From assembly GCA_039881145.1 (NCBI GenBank), contig JAYKKI010000039.1:16870001-16934000 (forward strand): a stretch of 64,000 bases of DNA, given 5' to 3'. The notes beneath the pieces are model-generated. The model was given only the letters and a program-made list of their open reading frames with translations. It was not told the DNA's origin and ran no database searches. Position numbers and translations under genes: made by a program. Below, piece after piece: positions 21,910 through 33,259 of this stretch (positions are counted from its first letter, which is position 1; each line of letters opens with the position of its first letter). The stretch is from Druceiella hillmani (Eukaryota; Arthropoda; Insecta; Lepidoptera; Hepialidae).

Positions 21910-22010
21910 AATTACCCGACTGCGGTGAACCCAACAGAAAAGTAATTAATTTGACATCTATGTATTACATATGTATGTATGTACCTATGTACGTGTTTTG
22001 GCTGTTATGC
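21910..22010 (+). repeat. lepidopteran-type dispersed repeat fragment
   Basis: CCGACTGCGGTGAACCCAAC followed by AAGTAATTAATTTGACA and a TATGTATGTATG stretch resembles a dispersed repeat that I know from lepidopteran genomes. A related start (CCGACTATAGTGCAGCCAAG) occurs at 24571. The family name is uncertain. Confidence 0.45.
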
Positions 22011-23281
22011 CGTAGTATCCAAACGATTTTGGTAAGAAGGTGTCAGTCAGTTTGTTTTGATAGTATGAGTGCCTTGGGCTACATGATATCTCGCTGAAAA
22101 ATGGTGGAAGTGTTAAAAATGATTAAATAAAAAAAACATAAAATGTGTATTTAAAAAAAATCGTAGTTTGTACACAAACCAATAAGGCGAATATAAATGC
22201 TGCCAATTATCCTCAGTTGGGCAATCACCGTGCATAAGCTGCAGGGTCACATTTTATATAGAGCAGTGGTGGTATTGAGGAAATGCTGTTTTAATAAACA
22301 TCAGTCGTATGTTGCCACCAGCAGTGTATTAATCTCTGTTAAATATTAGAAAAGACAATATTTCAATCTCGAGAAATAAAATGGCCATATTATTAGCCAG
22401 GCTCCTTGACTGTAGCCAACTTAACCACCCCCTTGTGATGGCCATGGTTCGCATTAAAATTCATAGACTAATGATTTTTAGGTAAGTAAAACGTTATAGA
22501 AATATTTCTGGTATTTCTAACAAATTATTAAAGTTAATTTAGGAAAATTCGTTTAAAACATAAAACAAAAGTTTATTTAGGTCCTGCATTTTATTGTGTG
22601 TAAACACACAGTCATTATAGTATTTTTTACTGGTATCGTAAAAGTGTTTTGAAAAAGCTGAATTTTCAATGTCATAATAGTAAATATTTTGATGTCCTAA
22701 TAAGATTCTGAGAACACCCCAAAATTTACCCTGGAGCTTCTTTTGGTTGACGAAACAGTGTTAATTTTTATTTATCCTGTGATTATTTCGTTAACCATTG
22801 ATTTTTTTAATAAAATAGTTTTTACAAAAATTAAAGACACAAAAAAGCACACAATTCTCTACAAAAAAGTTCTAAATTTTTTCCCCGCACAACTATTCGC
22901 TTCGAAGATATATTATAATTAAACTTATGAAATAATAATGTTTTCGAAGTAGATTCTTGAAAAAAATTATGTGAACTTATTTTTTCAAAATAACATCAAA
23001 AAAATTCAACCTCTGCGATTTAGAATATGTCGTTTTTCCGTTAATCTTTTGGCTCTATGTTAAGACATATGTAAGTTAATATTTTTATCCCAAACATCCA
23101 AGTTAATCATCTAGTTGACAAAAAAGATTAATTTCCTATTACTATTACCAATGTCACAGAGACTCTGGAGCTATCAAAAATGTCTGAACATACGTTGGGG
23201 TATTTTGAATAGCTCTTTATATTCGTTACCTGTATGCTTCCGTTTGATACTATCTTCTCGGACACACGTATAATATAATAC
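22011..23281. other. anonymous AT-rich DNA
   Basis: No gene or clear repeat identified. Confidence 0.4.
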
Positions 23282-23485
23282 TGTTCACAAAGTACAAAAA
23301 ATTATGTTTGAAATATTTTTCTATTGGAAAATATTAAAGAAGAAGAAAATATTAAGAAAATATAAAGTATTTAAAAATAATTTAAAGAGAAACTGAATAT
23401 CTAATTGTGTTTTTGTAGGTTTTTATGGCAGATACTCCGTGGGCCGTCTAAGAGCAGGTGATTAGCAAATATAGGAAGCTCGTTC

Positions 23486-23530
23486 TTCACTTGTGTTTTT
23501 GGGTGTGTAATACACCCAAAAACAAGTGAA
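23486..23530. repeat. near-perfect 19-bp inverted repeat
   Basis: TTCACTTGTGTTTTTGGGTG and the complementary CACCCAAAAACAAGTGAA pair completely except for a 2-nt bulge, with a loop of a few bases. Confidence 0.9.
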
Positions 23531-23663
23531 TTATTGTTACACGGGTGCATTATTGTCACTTTCAATGAATTTGGATGACGATAGTTTAGGCAGTTTTTAC
23601 TGGTAGTCACAGAAATCACATCAGAAGCATTAACATTTTTTAATACTAAAAAAAACGTAATGT

Positions 23664-24345
23664 TTAATCGTAATCCGGTCACGAGTAACATAGGAAATTT
23701 AAAAAAACCTCAAAAATTAAAAAAGACAGACCACAATCCAGTTTAAAATTTATTTTAACTGCTAAATTGGACGGAAATACCCCTGTTTCTGAGCTTCTTT
23801 CTTTGGCCTGTTTATTTAAGTACAATCGTAATCCGGTCACGAGTAACAGGAAATTTAAAAAAAATTCCAAAATATAAAAAAGGCAGTTAGACCAGAAGAA
23901 AATGAAAATTTATTTTAACTTCTAAATTGAAAGGTATTACCCCTGTTTCTGGGCTTCTTTCTTTGGCCTGTTTATTTAATCGTAATCGTAATCCAGTCAC
24001 GAATAATATAAAAAATTTAAAAAATCTCTAAAATTAAAAAAAGGTAGTTAGACCACTACCGAATTTAAAATTTATTTTAACTCCTCAATTGGACGGAAAT
24101 ACCACTGTTTTTGAGCCTCTATTTTTGGCCTGTTCGTTTAAGTGTAATCGTAATCCCGTCACGAGTAACATAGGAAATTTTAAAAAATCTCCAAAATTAA
24201 AAAAAGGCAGTTAGACCACAACCCAGTTTGAAATTTATTTTAACTTCTATATTAGACGGAAATACCACTGTTTCTGAGCTTCTTTTTGTATCCTGTTCAT
24301 TTAAGTGTAATTGTAATTCAGTCACGAGTAACATAGGAAGAAAAT
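23664..24345. repeat. 160-bp tandem repeat, about 4.2 copies
   Basis: The start motif AATCGTAATC..GTCACGAGTA recurs at about 23665, 23824, 23984, 24145 and 24306. The unit also contains AAATTTATTTTAACT and GAGCTTCTTT. Divergence between copies is around 10-15 percent by eye, so the array is not very young. Confidence 0.9.
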
Positions 24346-24953
24346 ATTGTTCACAAAGTACAAAAAATTACAAAAAAAGCATAACTACATTGCTACCGAG
24401 TTATGGAATTATTGTGTAACAAAATAAAATAAGTAGAAACAAGTCAATCATTAAATGCCTCTTTTACCGAAATAACTGGTAAAAATGTTGAAAAATACAA
24501 ATATTAAAAATACGAAGACATTATTTGTCATAACATTACTTTACATTTTCGTATAATTTAATTTTTTATCCGACTATAGTGCAGCCAAGGGAGGATAATT
24601 AATTTAACAGTGTGTATATATTTGAATATTTGATCGCAACCCCAAAAACTGCTGAACCGATTTTAGCAAATGAGGTATAAATCGGTTTGTGTTTAGTATA
24701 AGGCTAGGTTTTTAAATACGAAAAACTTTTTGGTGGATTTGCAATAAAAGAACAGAACTAAAAAAATTACGTATCTTATCGAAAAGGATGTCATTTGACA
24801 GGTTTTTATAAATAAGTATGAGATTTCTTCAACCAGTTATTCATAGACATGAAAAAATTGCTAGGTTTGGCACAAATAATAAAAATATAAAAGTTCTATA
24901 TGTAGCCGGTTTCGAACTATGTGTAAGAATATAAGCTACCAAAAAGGGTAATA

Positions 24954-25176
24954 TAAAAACGAAGCTATAAAAAAACTAAAACTCGACTACGTCAAAAAAA
25001 CTGAATAGTAAAAAAAACAAGCTAGGTTATCATAATTTCGCTCAAAGATAGGCGGCGTTCAATTTTGACAGATGTTCTATTGAAACAAATATTGACATCT
25101 CAAAACTGACTTATTTTTCTACTTTTCAGTTTTTTTCGATATAGTTGGTTTTTAGTTTTTTATAGCTTCGTTTTTA
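24954..25176. mobile_element. foldback MITE with about 55-60-bp inverted arms
   Basis: The left arm begins TAAAAACGAAGCTATAAAAA and runs through AAAAAAACTGAATAGTA. The right arm is its inverted copy, ending TTTTTATAGCTTCGTTTTTA in approximate form. The centre of about 100 bp is noncoding and includes GACAGATGTTCTATTG. It appears inserted in the Metulj/RTE-type repeat. Confidence 0.75.
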
Positions 25177-25246
25177 TTACATATTATTATTATGACAAAG
25201 TTTTTCTTAATCTGTTATTTATTTTTCTTTTTTTCATGCTTAAACT

Positions 25247-25322
<76 letters not shown>
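25247..25322. repeat. (TA)n microsatellite
   Basis: TA tract with one CA interruption near its start. Confidence 0.95.
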
Positions 25323-25326
<4 letters not shown>

Positions 25327-25904
25327 AATTATTTATATTATACTCTATCTTTTACTGGACAGAGCAATGAACACTGACGCTAAAACTTGTCTGCTCACGG
25401 TAAACTGTATGTGCTGGTATTAATTTAATATTTAAAAGTAGTGGAACTTGGCTCCATTTGGTATTACAAATTCATGAGTTATTAGCACGGCATTTTCTCG
25501 ATTATTTCTAAGAACTGCACTGCTCTGCAACGAATGGTAAAAGTCAGGCATGAAAAAATATGTTCAAAATAATATTTATTTCGTAAGAATATAACTTGTT
25601 CGATTGACATGTGAAATTAACAATTTAAAAAAAAAAAAAGGTTTTTACGTTGGTCTATTATTACGCGGGCAGCGCCGCGTGCAAAAGCTAGTCTCTCATA
25701 AATTCTGCTTCTTTTCGGTATATTATCAACCTCCCCGTTTCCAACAATCATATTTGTAAAAAAAATAATTCGCCGCTCGAAATCACTCAACCCTTGAATC
25801 GTTTCATGACATACTCCAAAGCGACCACCTCCGGCGTTATTATACCCCTCCCCTAAACTTAAAAACTAAATGCAATACATCCCAGTCCTACCACGACTTC
25901 TTTC

Positions 25905-26015
25905 GATGTAGTTCCCCCGTGGGCACGTGGCAAGAGCACTGCACGTGCCGAGCACGCGTCGCGGTGAGTACGCGCGTGCCACGTGCCGGTTGCACGCGCC
26001 CGCGGGGTTTGTCAG
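25905..26015. promoter_or_regulatory. GC-rich island with three CACGTG E-boxes
   Basis: Three CACGTG hexamers lie at 25924-25929, 25942-25947 and 25980-25985 inside a GC-rich, CpG-rich island of about 100 bp. CACGTG is the canonical site for bHLH factors such as the CLOCK/CYCLE and MYC/MAX type. A donor-like GGTGAGTA lies at about 25963. No exon is recognisable on either side, so a role as enhancer or promoter is inference only. Confidence 0.35.
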
Positions 26016-26295
26016 CCCTATGAGGTTTTGAGAGTATTGTATGGTTGAAGGGGAAAGAAATATGTATATATGAGATGTAAAGGATAATATTGAACCGAGA
26101 AGAATTAAAAATGGTGTTTTTAAGGTTGTTTTTAATAAACTGGTCCTTTTGCAAAGTATCTAAGGAAAAATTGTTTTTCTTAATAATAATCGTTACTATT
26201 ATTTTTATACTTGAAATTATTATTGTTATTATTGAAACAAAAAACTCTTATAACATCTTAATACTGTCTCTCTCTTCGTCTATTACAGCCTCACA

Positions 26296-26730
26296 TTATC
26301 TGAAGTTCAAGACATACATATATGGACGAAATTTTAGCAAGTAGGTACACGATACGGGTATTACGAATGATACGTAGCAAACTATTTGAAAAAAAATGAA
26401 TATACTTTCCGTATATGTAAAATGCGGACGAAATTTTAGCAAGTAGGTACACCATACGGACGAAATTTTAGCAAGTAGGTACACCATATATGGACGAAAT
26501 TTTAGCAAGTAGGTACACCATACGGGTATTACGAATGATACGTAGCAAACTATTTGAAAAAAAATAAATATACTTTCCGTATATGTAAAATGCGGACGAA
26601 ATTTTAGCAAGTAGGTACACCATATGGACGAAATTTTAGCAAATAGGTTCACCATACGGGTATTACGAATGATACGTAGCAAACTATTTGAAAAAAAAAT
26701 GAATATACTTTCCGTATATGTAAAATGCGG
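26296..26730. repeat. complex tandem repeat (about 30-bp and 134-169-bp units)
   Basis: GGACGAAATTTTAGCAAGTA followed by GGTACACCATA recurs many times, alone as a short unit and as part of a longer unit with CGGGTATTACGAATGATACG and TACTTTCCGTATATGTAAAA. Long units begin at about 26355, 26524 and 26658. The 128-codon minus-strand frame across this array is a by-product of the repetition. Confidence 0.9.
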
Positions 26731-27440
26731 GCGATTTTTTTCTCACACAAATAATTTAAATTTTCATTGGACGTCTTTCAAAACGAAATAGATGTTTTAT
26801 TTTTAACATCCGTTTGCGAAAATATCCCCACGAATTTTCCAATCGTAGTTTTGGAAAATATGTGAAAATTGTAGCCAGTAAGAATTGATTAGAAATTTCG
26901 GCTAAATTATTTCGATTCACTTGCGTCAACAAATTCATTTTGTATCGAAGATTTTCGCAATTCAGGAAACAAATACGAAATTCTGCATTATACCTATTCC
27001 GATACAGGCTTGGCCCTTTTTTTCTTAAATATAACGAAGTATGTAATTAACTCTTTTCTCCAATTATATTCTTTACTGATGATAAACCAGTAAAGATAAA
27101 ATTTTGTACTTAAATATATTTAAAAATAGAAAGATTAAGAACAAATGTGACTCACGCATTGAGCGTTTCGTACCTTGTTTTGAATAAAATTACTTTATTT
27201 ATCATAAGTCATCACTATCGTGGACTTTCTAGAGTAATAAATATTTAATAATAATTCCCAATATAACTAAGTTACGTGGAACATACATAATATCGTAAAT
27301 ATCTCAAGAGCCAAGACATCTAGAATCATTGCGATATTATAGATTTTCTACTACTACCTTACACAAGATTTTTAGAAATCTTGGTTTTCATAATTTTAGG
27401 TTCAGTAGTTTCGAAAACAGGGCACGGCAACATTTTTTGG
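26731..27440. other. anonymous AT-rich DNA
   Basis: No feature recognised. Confidence 0.4.
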
Positions 27441-27755
27441 AGTTTACTACTTAAGAATCGATTTTCACATATAGCTCTCGGTATGAAGTTTTATGAGGAG
27501 TAAAATTAGAAGTTCAGAGCGTTAAAAAAGTATAACCGTTAGATGACCTCTCCGCGCAACATTTCTGCACATTTTTAGAGTGAGATGTCAATATGTTTAT
27601 TTGACATTTTCTTATGGCGTAATCGTAATGACTGGGTGTAACGCACATATTTGACATTTTCTTATGGCGTAACCGCAGTGACGGAGTGTGATACACATAG
27701 TTTAATATCGTTCGCTTATATCTAGATGTAATCATTGAATATCATTACGTGTGAA
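27441..27755 (-). repeat. interspersed repeat family F, reverse copy
   Basis: The reverse complement aligns with 52260-52556: GATTACATCT..ATATAAGCGAACGA, GTGT..CACTCCGTCA, ATGCCATAAGAAAATGTCAA, and ACTCCTCATAAAACTTCATA near the far end. The segment around GACATTTTCTTATGGCGTAA is duplicated in tandem here (about 27603 and 27653) but not in the other copies. Noncoding. Confidence 0.75.
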
Positions 27756-29394
27756 TATTTCGTATCATCTATCCTACAAAATTAAAAAGTGTGTTTTAAT
27801 TTTAAAAAATTGTCATTTACATTTATTGATATTTATATTTATATACAGTGTTATCTATTTTATACATTCCAAGACGAATTACAAGAAGAATTACAAGTAC
27901 TTAAGGGAAGGTTGGTCTGTATAAAGTTTATAGAAATTCTATACAAATAACTTGAATCAAAAGTCTGTGGAATATAAACTCAACAACATATTTATATATC
28001 TATATGTTGATAAATAATATTATTTAAATATACACCATATTTTTCAGTACATCAATGTATTTCCTAAATTTTAAGCTGATACTTGTTGGCTGTCGCAATT
28101 AAAATTTCAATTTTATTTAAGTATTTGCTTGCACCCTCGACTTCACTTTCGCCCATATTGAATTCAGTATTGTCATTATTTTTAAAAGTTATTTTTCTTC
28201 AAAAAGAAAAAGTATTCCAGAAGTTTATATTTCCTGCAGCGGAATTTAACTTACCACGATATCCTGCAATTTTGCCAGGTTTTATTCGTGACGTTTCGGT
28301 TCACTAGGAAGCAGAGCTCACACAAAATATGACTAAAATTACTCGCGAAAAGAATATATTGCGAATAGCAATAGTATTTGAAAAATAATATTTTGCTTTA
28401 AATTAATGCTTTAAGTTCCTATTGAAAAAGCTTTTCCGGAGTGTTATTAAAATAATTTAACAATGATATTTTAAAGGATTAATGAATTCAGATGGAACAC
28501 ATTTCAAATTACTTCTTAGCATCTTCTTTATATTAAAATCCTTCTTTATATACAGATTCTCATTAAATACAGATATTCAGAAATAATAAAAAGAGAAACT
28601 ATGGAAATAGTATCCGAATTGCAAACCCTATCCAACTTTTAAATATTACGACAAAAAACAATATACGGATGAATATTGCATTTTTATTTTAATAGTTTAA
28701 AAAGTAGATAATTCAAAATATCAATATGAAAATGTCACCACAAAGCTAATATAAGATGTATACATATCTATTATAAGGCACACTTTTTATTTCTTCATTG
28801 TAATAGCTATAATAATGGTTTGTGTCAGTTAAATTTGGTTTAAAGCGAGTCTTGAATTACTTGTAAAAATATCACTTAAAATGCAGATTTGCGATACTGA
28901 ATAGGATACTGCATTGCAATGTTTGACAAATCCCACCCACAAATTCATAACTGTGATCGTATGGTAATCCAATTATTCACAACGCTTTCGCCAAATGTAA
29001 TTCATGTTAATTTATATTTTAAAGCAAAATTATTTATAAATTTCAATGAGTCACTCCTAAATACGCACTTTGCATAATGGTTTATGTAGTATGGTTGTAA
29101 TGACCTTGGTTTGTTTGTTGGAAAAGGATATTTTAATTGGAACTCAAGAAGTAGTGCGTTCATTTTTGTTTAACAGAAAAAAATGAACATTATTTACAGT
29201 ATACGTAGTGTATACAGGACAGTATATTGTTATGGAGTACCAAGTAGAACAAATAGATTTCGAGAAATCGTCAGCGAGAATATTTTTAGCACATGATTGT
29301 GTAAAGGTTGCGTAATCGTAATATTGTTTTTCCCTCAGGTCAAGCCACATGTTACTTGTCGGTGACACCGGACGCCATGTACACTGCTAAATCC
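27756..29394. other. anonymous AT-rich DNA
   Basis: No gene, RNA signature or repeat relation recognised over this 1.6 kb. Confidence 0.4.
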
Positions 29395-29480
29395 CCGTCA
29401 GCAGTGCGCGCCGCGGGGGCGTTTGTTTGTGCAGCTGGCGTCGGGCGGTCCGCCCTCCGCGCCCGCCCAAAGCGACCGAG
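29395..29480. other. GC-rich island
   Basis: About 85 bp of very GC-rich DNA with CpG steps (GCGCGCCGCGGGGGCG at its left). Open frames on both strands simply reflect the absence of AT-rich stop codons. Possible regulatory island; function unknown. Confidence 0.3.
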
Positions 29481-30273
29481 CTGTGAGAATAAGTGCGTCC
29501 AGACGCAGCTGAGTAAGTTTCACAATTATCTTTTCAATTCCGCAGAACTCGGATCGTTTTAGACTTAAAATATATAATAGGGGCTGTCTTACACAGATGC
29601 GGGACAGATGCCCGGTCTGCATTGATGGAAGAACTGTACCTGTTTTTAATGTCACTATTATTATCTTCTCTTTATATATAATTCCGTTTTTCACAGTAAT
29701 AGATCAAAGGAACCTGTGACGGGGATTTTACTGGCATTTGTTAGTGATACTATTAGTATGGATTCAATCAAATTTTAATCGAACTTAATCAAATTTTAGT
29801 CGAAATTACTGACAAGAAAATTCAACCAGGTTTCTGTCAATTTTACTACGGTTTTCTTTTTCCTATATTTAACGTTTTTATTGGTTGTTTTTAACCCATA
29901 CCATGAGAATACATAAATCCTCTCAGTATTACTTTCTATGCTATCAATTCAATAAACAGTTTTGTTCAGTAGTAATAAACACTTTTGTTTAGTAATATAG
30001 TAAACTAATAAAGATAACGTTAGGGATACCACAGTGAGGTAGTTTGAATATTCTTATATATATATAATATTATTATTTTATTATATAATATTATTATATA
30101 TTTATTATATAATATTATTATATATTCTTATATATTATCTTAAAATTTCAATAGCTTAAAACAAAAGGTATATATTTAAAATCTATCTAATATAAATTAT
30201 GAATTGATCATAATTTTGGATCAAATTTATGTACATAGATATCGAAAAACGAGTGTGCTTTAGACCACACGAC
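29481..30273. other. AT-rich DNA with an ATT/TATA-rich simple repeat
   Basis: An irregular ATATTATTATA simple repeat occupies about 30055-30140. Nothing else is recognised. Confidence 0.5.
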
Positions 30274-30450
30274 TGAAGTAAAACTTCAAATTTACAAAAT
30301 ATGAACTTTAAAATGAATTTACAATTTTATTCACTTTAAACATAGAATATTTAATGTATTGAACAAAATAATAATTTATAAAATTGTTCAAGAACGAAAT
30401 AAAATTACAAAATAATCAAAAAATCATCGTTCGCGTAACGCTAGCAAACT

Positions 30451-30503
<53 letters not shown>

Positions 30504-30837
30504 CATGCACTGGCTATGAAAGGAACAGAGAAAGAAAATGTGCGCGCGCACTGCTCTCTCTTGCTCCTACAGTGTGATACAGACAATAGGCTTGCACTGT
30601 GTCTTAGATATACGAAACATAACTGGCTATGAGAGAAAGAAAATGTGTGCTCGCACCTCTCTCTCTTCTCCCTACAGTAATATACGAAACGTAACTGTCT
30701 CTCTTTCTGTCTTCACTAACTTATATCTCCCTCTCAACTTCCGTTCGCCTCGCCCGATCAAACTTTTCGTAACGCTCTCGTCACGCATTCATCAGCTTAC
30801 TCCCCAAGTCAAGCGTGCGTAAAGAAGTTTTACTTCA
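30274..30837. mobile_element. TIR-type nonautonomous element, copy 4
   Basis: Bounded by TGAAGTAAAACTTCA on the left and AAAGAAGTTTTACTTCA on the right, the best-preserved ends of this family in the window. Inside are a (TA)n tract, two related blocks starting ACTGGCTATGA (about 30508 and 30622) each followed by CT-rich sequence and CTACAGT, and a GC-richer right part (CAAGCGTGCGT near the end). No transposase is encoded. CT-rich tracts upstream of the right end also occur in copies 1 and 2. Confidence 0.7.
30454..30501. repeat. (TA)n microsatellite
   Basis: Pure TA tract inside the TIR-type element. Confidence 0.95.
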
Positions 30838-31369
30838 ATAAAGTGCTATACTTCTTCTCTTAAAATGGACAATGAACAAAATGGATTATCGTCTTTATCA
30901 ACAGCTGACTAGGTCCAGTATCGACCGTAAATCTCTTGTAATCTGGTTCTGTTGGTAATCTTCGTCTGCTAATGCCGGTATTCTTGCGACGCCCGTGTTT
31001 GCCAGCTGCTGTCTGAAAGTAATTTGCCCATCTGGGCTCCAATTTACCAGATCTTCAGCTTGCCATTCAAGGTCTACATTTTTCCAGCCTCCAACTACAT
31101 TCGTGCTTCAATGCGATCAGAGTCTACATAGAAGTAATAATTTAGCTTTACCAAACACACGTGTACGAATGGAAAATAAAATTTTATTGTTCTGCAAAAT
31201 TCATAATCACAAATCGGCATCTTTATCTGATAAACTGATGATTTTATTAAAGTCGGACGAAAGTACTGTTTTAAAATAACATTATTAATTAAGTTCCAAG
31301 ATGTATTGATAATAAAAATGGGCATTGCATTTCCTCTCTTTCTAGTATCTATTCAAACGTTTTTCAGAT
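30838..31369. other. anonymous DNA
   Basis: Slightly less AT-rich than average at 30890-31090. Short frames of 60-94 codons on both strands show no domain. Confidence 0.35.
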
Positions 31370-31620
31370 TATTCGGGTAGTATAAAATTAATAAAGTTAA
31401 GTATAAAATTAATAATAAGTCGAGTAGTATAAAATTAATAAATTTAAGTATAAAATTAATAATAAGTCGAGTAGTATAAAATTAATAAATAAGTTTTTCA
31501 GATTATTCGAGTAGTATAAAATTAATAAAGTTAAGTATAAAATTAATAATAAGTCGAGTAGTATAAAATTAATAAATAAGTTTTTCAGATTATTCGAGTA
31601 GTATAAAATTAATAAAGTTA
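31370..31620. repeat. AT-rich tandem repeat (AGTATAAAATTAATAA units)
   Basis: AGTATAAAATTAATAA recurs at least nine times, within larger duplicated blocks that also carry AAGTCGAGTAG and TTTTTCAGATTATTCG. Confidence 0.9.
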
Positions 31621-31643
31621 CGTCAATTTGAAATCTGATTAAA

Positions 31644-31872
31644 TAGTGATCAAAATGATTAAATATTAATCAAATGTCAAAGATTTTGAGATGAGGTAAA
31701 CGTCACCTTTTCTGTAGCCATTGACGTACAATGTTAAAACGTAGATATATATTTTTTTAGTGATCAAAATGATTAAATATTAATCAAATGTCAAAGATTT
31801 TGAGATGAGGTAAACGTCACCCATTCTGTAGCCATTGACGTAAAATGTTAAAACGTAGATATATGTTCTTTT
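31644..31872. repeat. 114-bp tandem duplication
   Basis: A unit beginning TAGTGATCAAAATGATTAAA and containing GAGATGAGGTAAACGTCACC occurs twice (31644 and 31758) with only a few differences, indicating a recent duplication. Confidence 0.9.
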
Positions 31873-32126
31873 TTAGAGTAATATTTCAATTATTATATTA
31901 TTTACCGCTTAGTACACTATATAGCTCATAATGCGTTTTCTCTTTGCGATACTATTAAAATGCGTCATAACGAATCACTGTGAATGCACTATAATATGTA
32001 CAAATACAATCACGGCTGCGTTTCGGCCGCTGACCACCTCTCAGCATCCGGGTTAATCAGCATATACAATTCCTCCTATAAAAGAAATTATCCTCAAGAG
32101 TGAATTTTTCTGAGACTGAACCCTTT

Positions 32127-32167
32127 AATAGACAGCTGCAACCCATCATGGGTTGCAGCTGTCTATT
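32127..32167. repeat. perfect 19-bp inverted repeat, 3-nt loop
   Basis: AATAGACAGCTGCAACCCA (32127-32145) and its exact complement (32149-32167) are separated by TCA. Such a tight perfect palindrome is unstable and suggests a recent origin, for instance by template switching. Confidence 0.95.
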
Positions 32168-32212
32168 TAACTATACCTCTCCGCTAAACTCAAAGTATAA
32201 TAAATTATTCAG

Positions 32213-32215
<3 letters not shown>

Positions 32216-32270
<55 letters not shown>
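32216..32270. repeat. (TA)n microsatellite
   Basis: Pure TA tract. Confidence 0.95.
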
Positions 32271-32273
<3 letters not shown>

Positions 32274-32429
32274 GAAGCACATATCAATAATGCCGGATAT
32301 TAACATTAAAGCTTCTTCTCATGTTTTTGAAATGAAAATGTCTAACATTAAGAATAATCTAAGAAAATATACATCGAAATAAGAGTAACAGCTCAGTTAT
32401 TATAAAAACATTATCCTAAAGTACATTTA

Positions 32430-32466
32430 CTAATGAAACACACTGTCACACAGTTTGTTTCATTAG
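32430..32466. repeat. 16-bp inverted repeat, one mismatch, 5-nt loop
   Basis: CTAATGAAACACACTG pairs with CAGTTTGTTTCATTAG at 15 of 16 positions. It lies 300 bp from the perfect hairpin at 32127-32167. Confidence 0.9.
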
Positions 32467-32875
32467 CTATACGCCCAATATAACATAAGTATATTATATG
32501 ATTCAATCAAATCTAGAAATATAGCAGTGTAAGCTGAGATATTGTAGCTATCTCCCTATAACGCCTTATATAATTAATGAATAGCATATATGCTATAGGC
32601 TTTTTAGCGTCGAAATTCATAAAATGTTAAACTGGACTGGAGACTGGTGATTTCGCAATAAAAATGGACTATTGTCCATTTTTACTTTTACCATGTAAAT
32701 TTGATAATTCGTATCCGTAAACTAATGGTGTAATACTTGTATTTTATATACATTATTCATGGTGAAACTTTCTGAAGATAATATTTTGATTATGTATATA
32801 GTTTGATAATACTTCGGATATAATACAATGAGTTTTATAAATAGTCGTCAGCTGATTGAATATATATTTGTGCCG
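32467..32875. other. anonymous AT-rich DNA
   Basis: No feature recognised. Confidence 0.4.
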
Positions 32876-33259
32876 ACTATATTTTAACTGACAAATTCGT
32901 TTGTTTACAAATATTATCTTTTAAAATTGAATGGAGTATAAGTAATACTAAGCAGCGTTTATGGAACGCCATACTTCTCATGCCATAATTAATTCCACAG
33001 ATTCTCATACATGGTTTCCTGGATGCTTTTTCTTCGTTTTCCCCCTTTTTAAATTCTTCCTTCGTTGCCTTCAACTGGATGCTCCTAAATTCCCATATTT
33101 TTTTGTGTAGGCTACGTTTTTTCCCACATTAACTTCTTTCATATGTACGTTTCTTTTTAGTCGTTCTTTATTTACTCTTAGCTCCATCGTGACCAAACCA
33201 TTTAAACGTCCTTTTCTGTTCTTAATTTTTTGACCTCCTCTGAACAGCGTAATCAACAT
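32876..33259 (-). pseudogene. possible LINE (RTE-like) C-terminal remnant
   Basis: Minus-strand frames, after one apparent frameshift, read WFGHD and then RVNKERLKRNVHMKEVN. This resembles the RWFGHV.RM...R..KRVY..EV.G block near the C-terminus of RTE-type LINE reverse transcriptases. It continues in two short overlapping lysine-rich frames (33071-33259 and 32877-33074) without further recognisable motifs. The catalytic RT core is missing. The match rests on about 20 residues and is tentative. Confidence 0.4.

Larger units (their letters stand above)
23282..24370. mobile_element. 1.09-kb segment flanked by 23-bp direct repeats
   Basis: TGTTCACAAAGTACAAAAAA followed by TTA occurs at 23282-23304 and again, identically, at 24348-24370. 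The enclosed 1.04 kb holds a hairpin and a 160-bp tandem array. The identical flanks could be a long target-site duplication around an unknown element, or the product of a segmental rearrangement. No coding domain is present. Confidence 0.45.
24565..25692 (+). mobile_element. Metulj/RTE-type lepidopteran repeat (composite)
   Basis: The left end carries CCGACTATAGTGCAGCCAAG and, 80 bp later, CTGCTGAACCGATTTTAG, a phrase I associate with dispersed lepidopteran repeats. The right end, at 25662-25692, has ACGCGGGCAGCGCCGCGT followed by GCAAAAGCTAGT, the characteristic tail of the same type of repeat. Between them lie a foldback MITE (24954-25176) and a (TA)n tract, so the interval is a nested composite. 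The middle is not well resolved. Confidence 0.5.

Noticed and set aside
26296..26682. 128-codon minus-strand frame
   Set aside because: It is produced entirely by the local tandem repeat and consists of repeated blocks.
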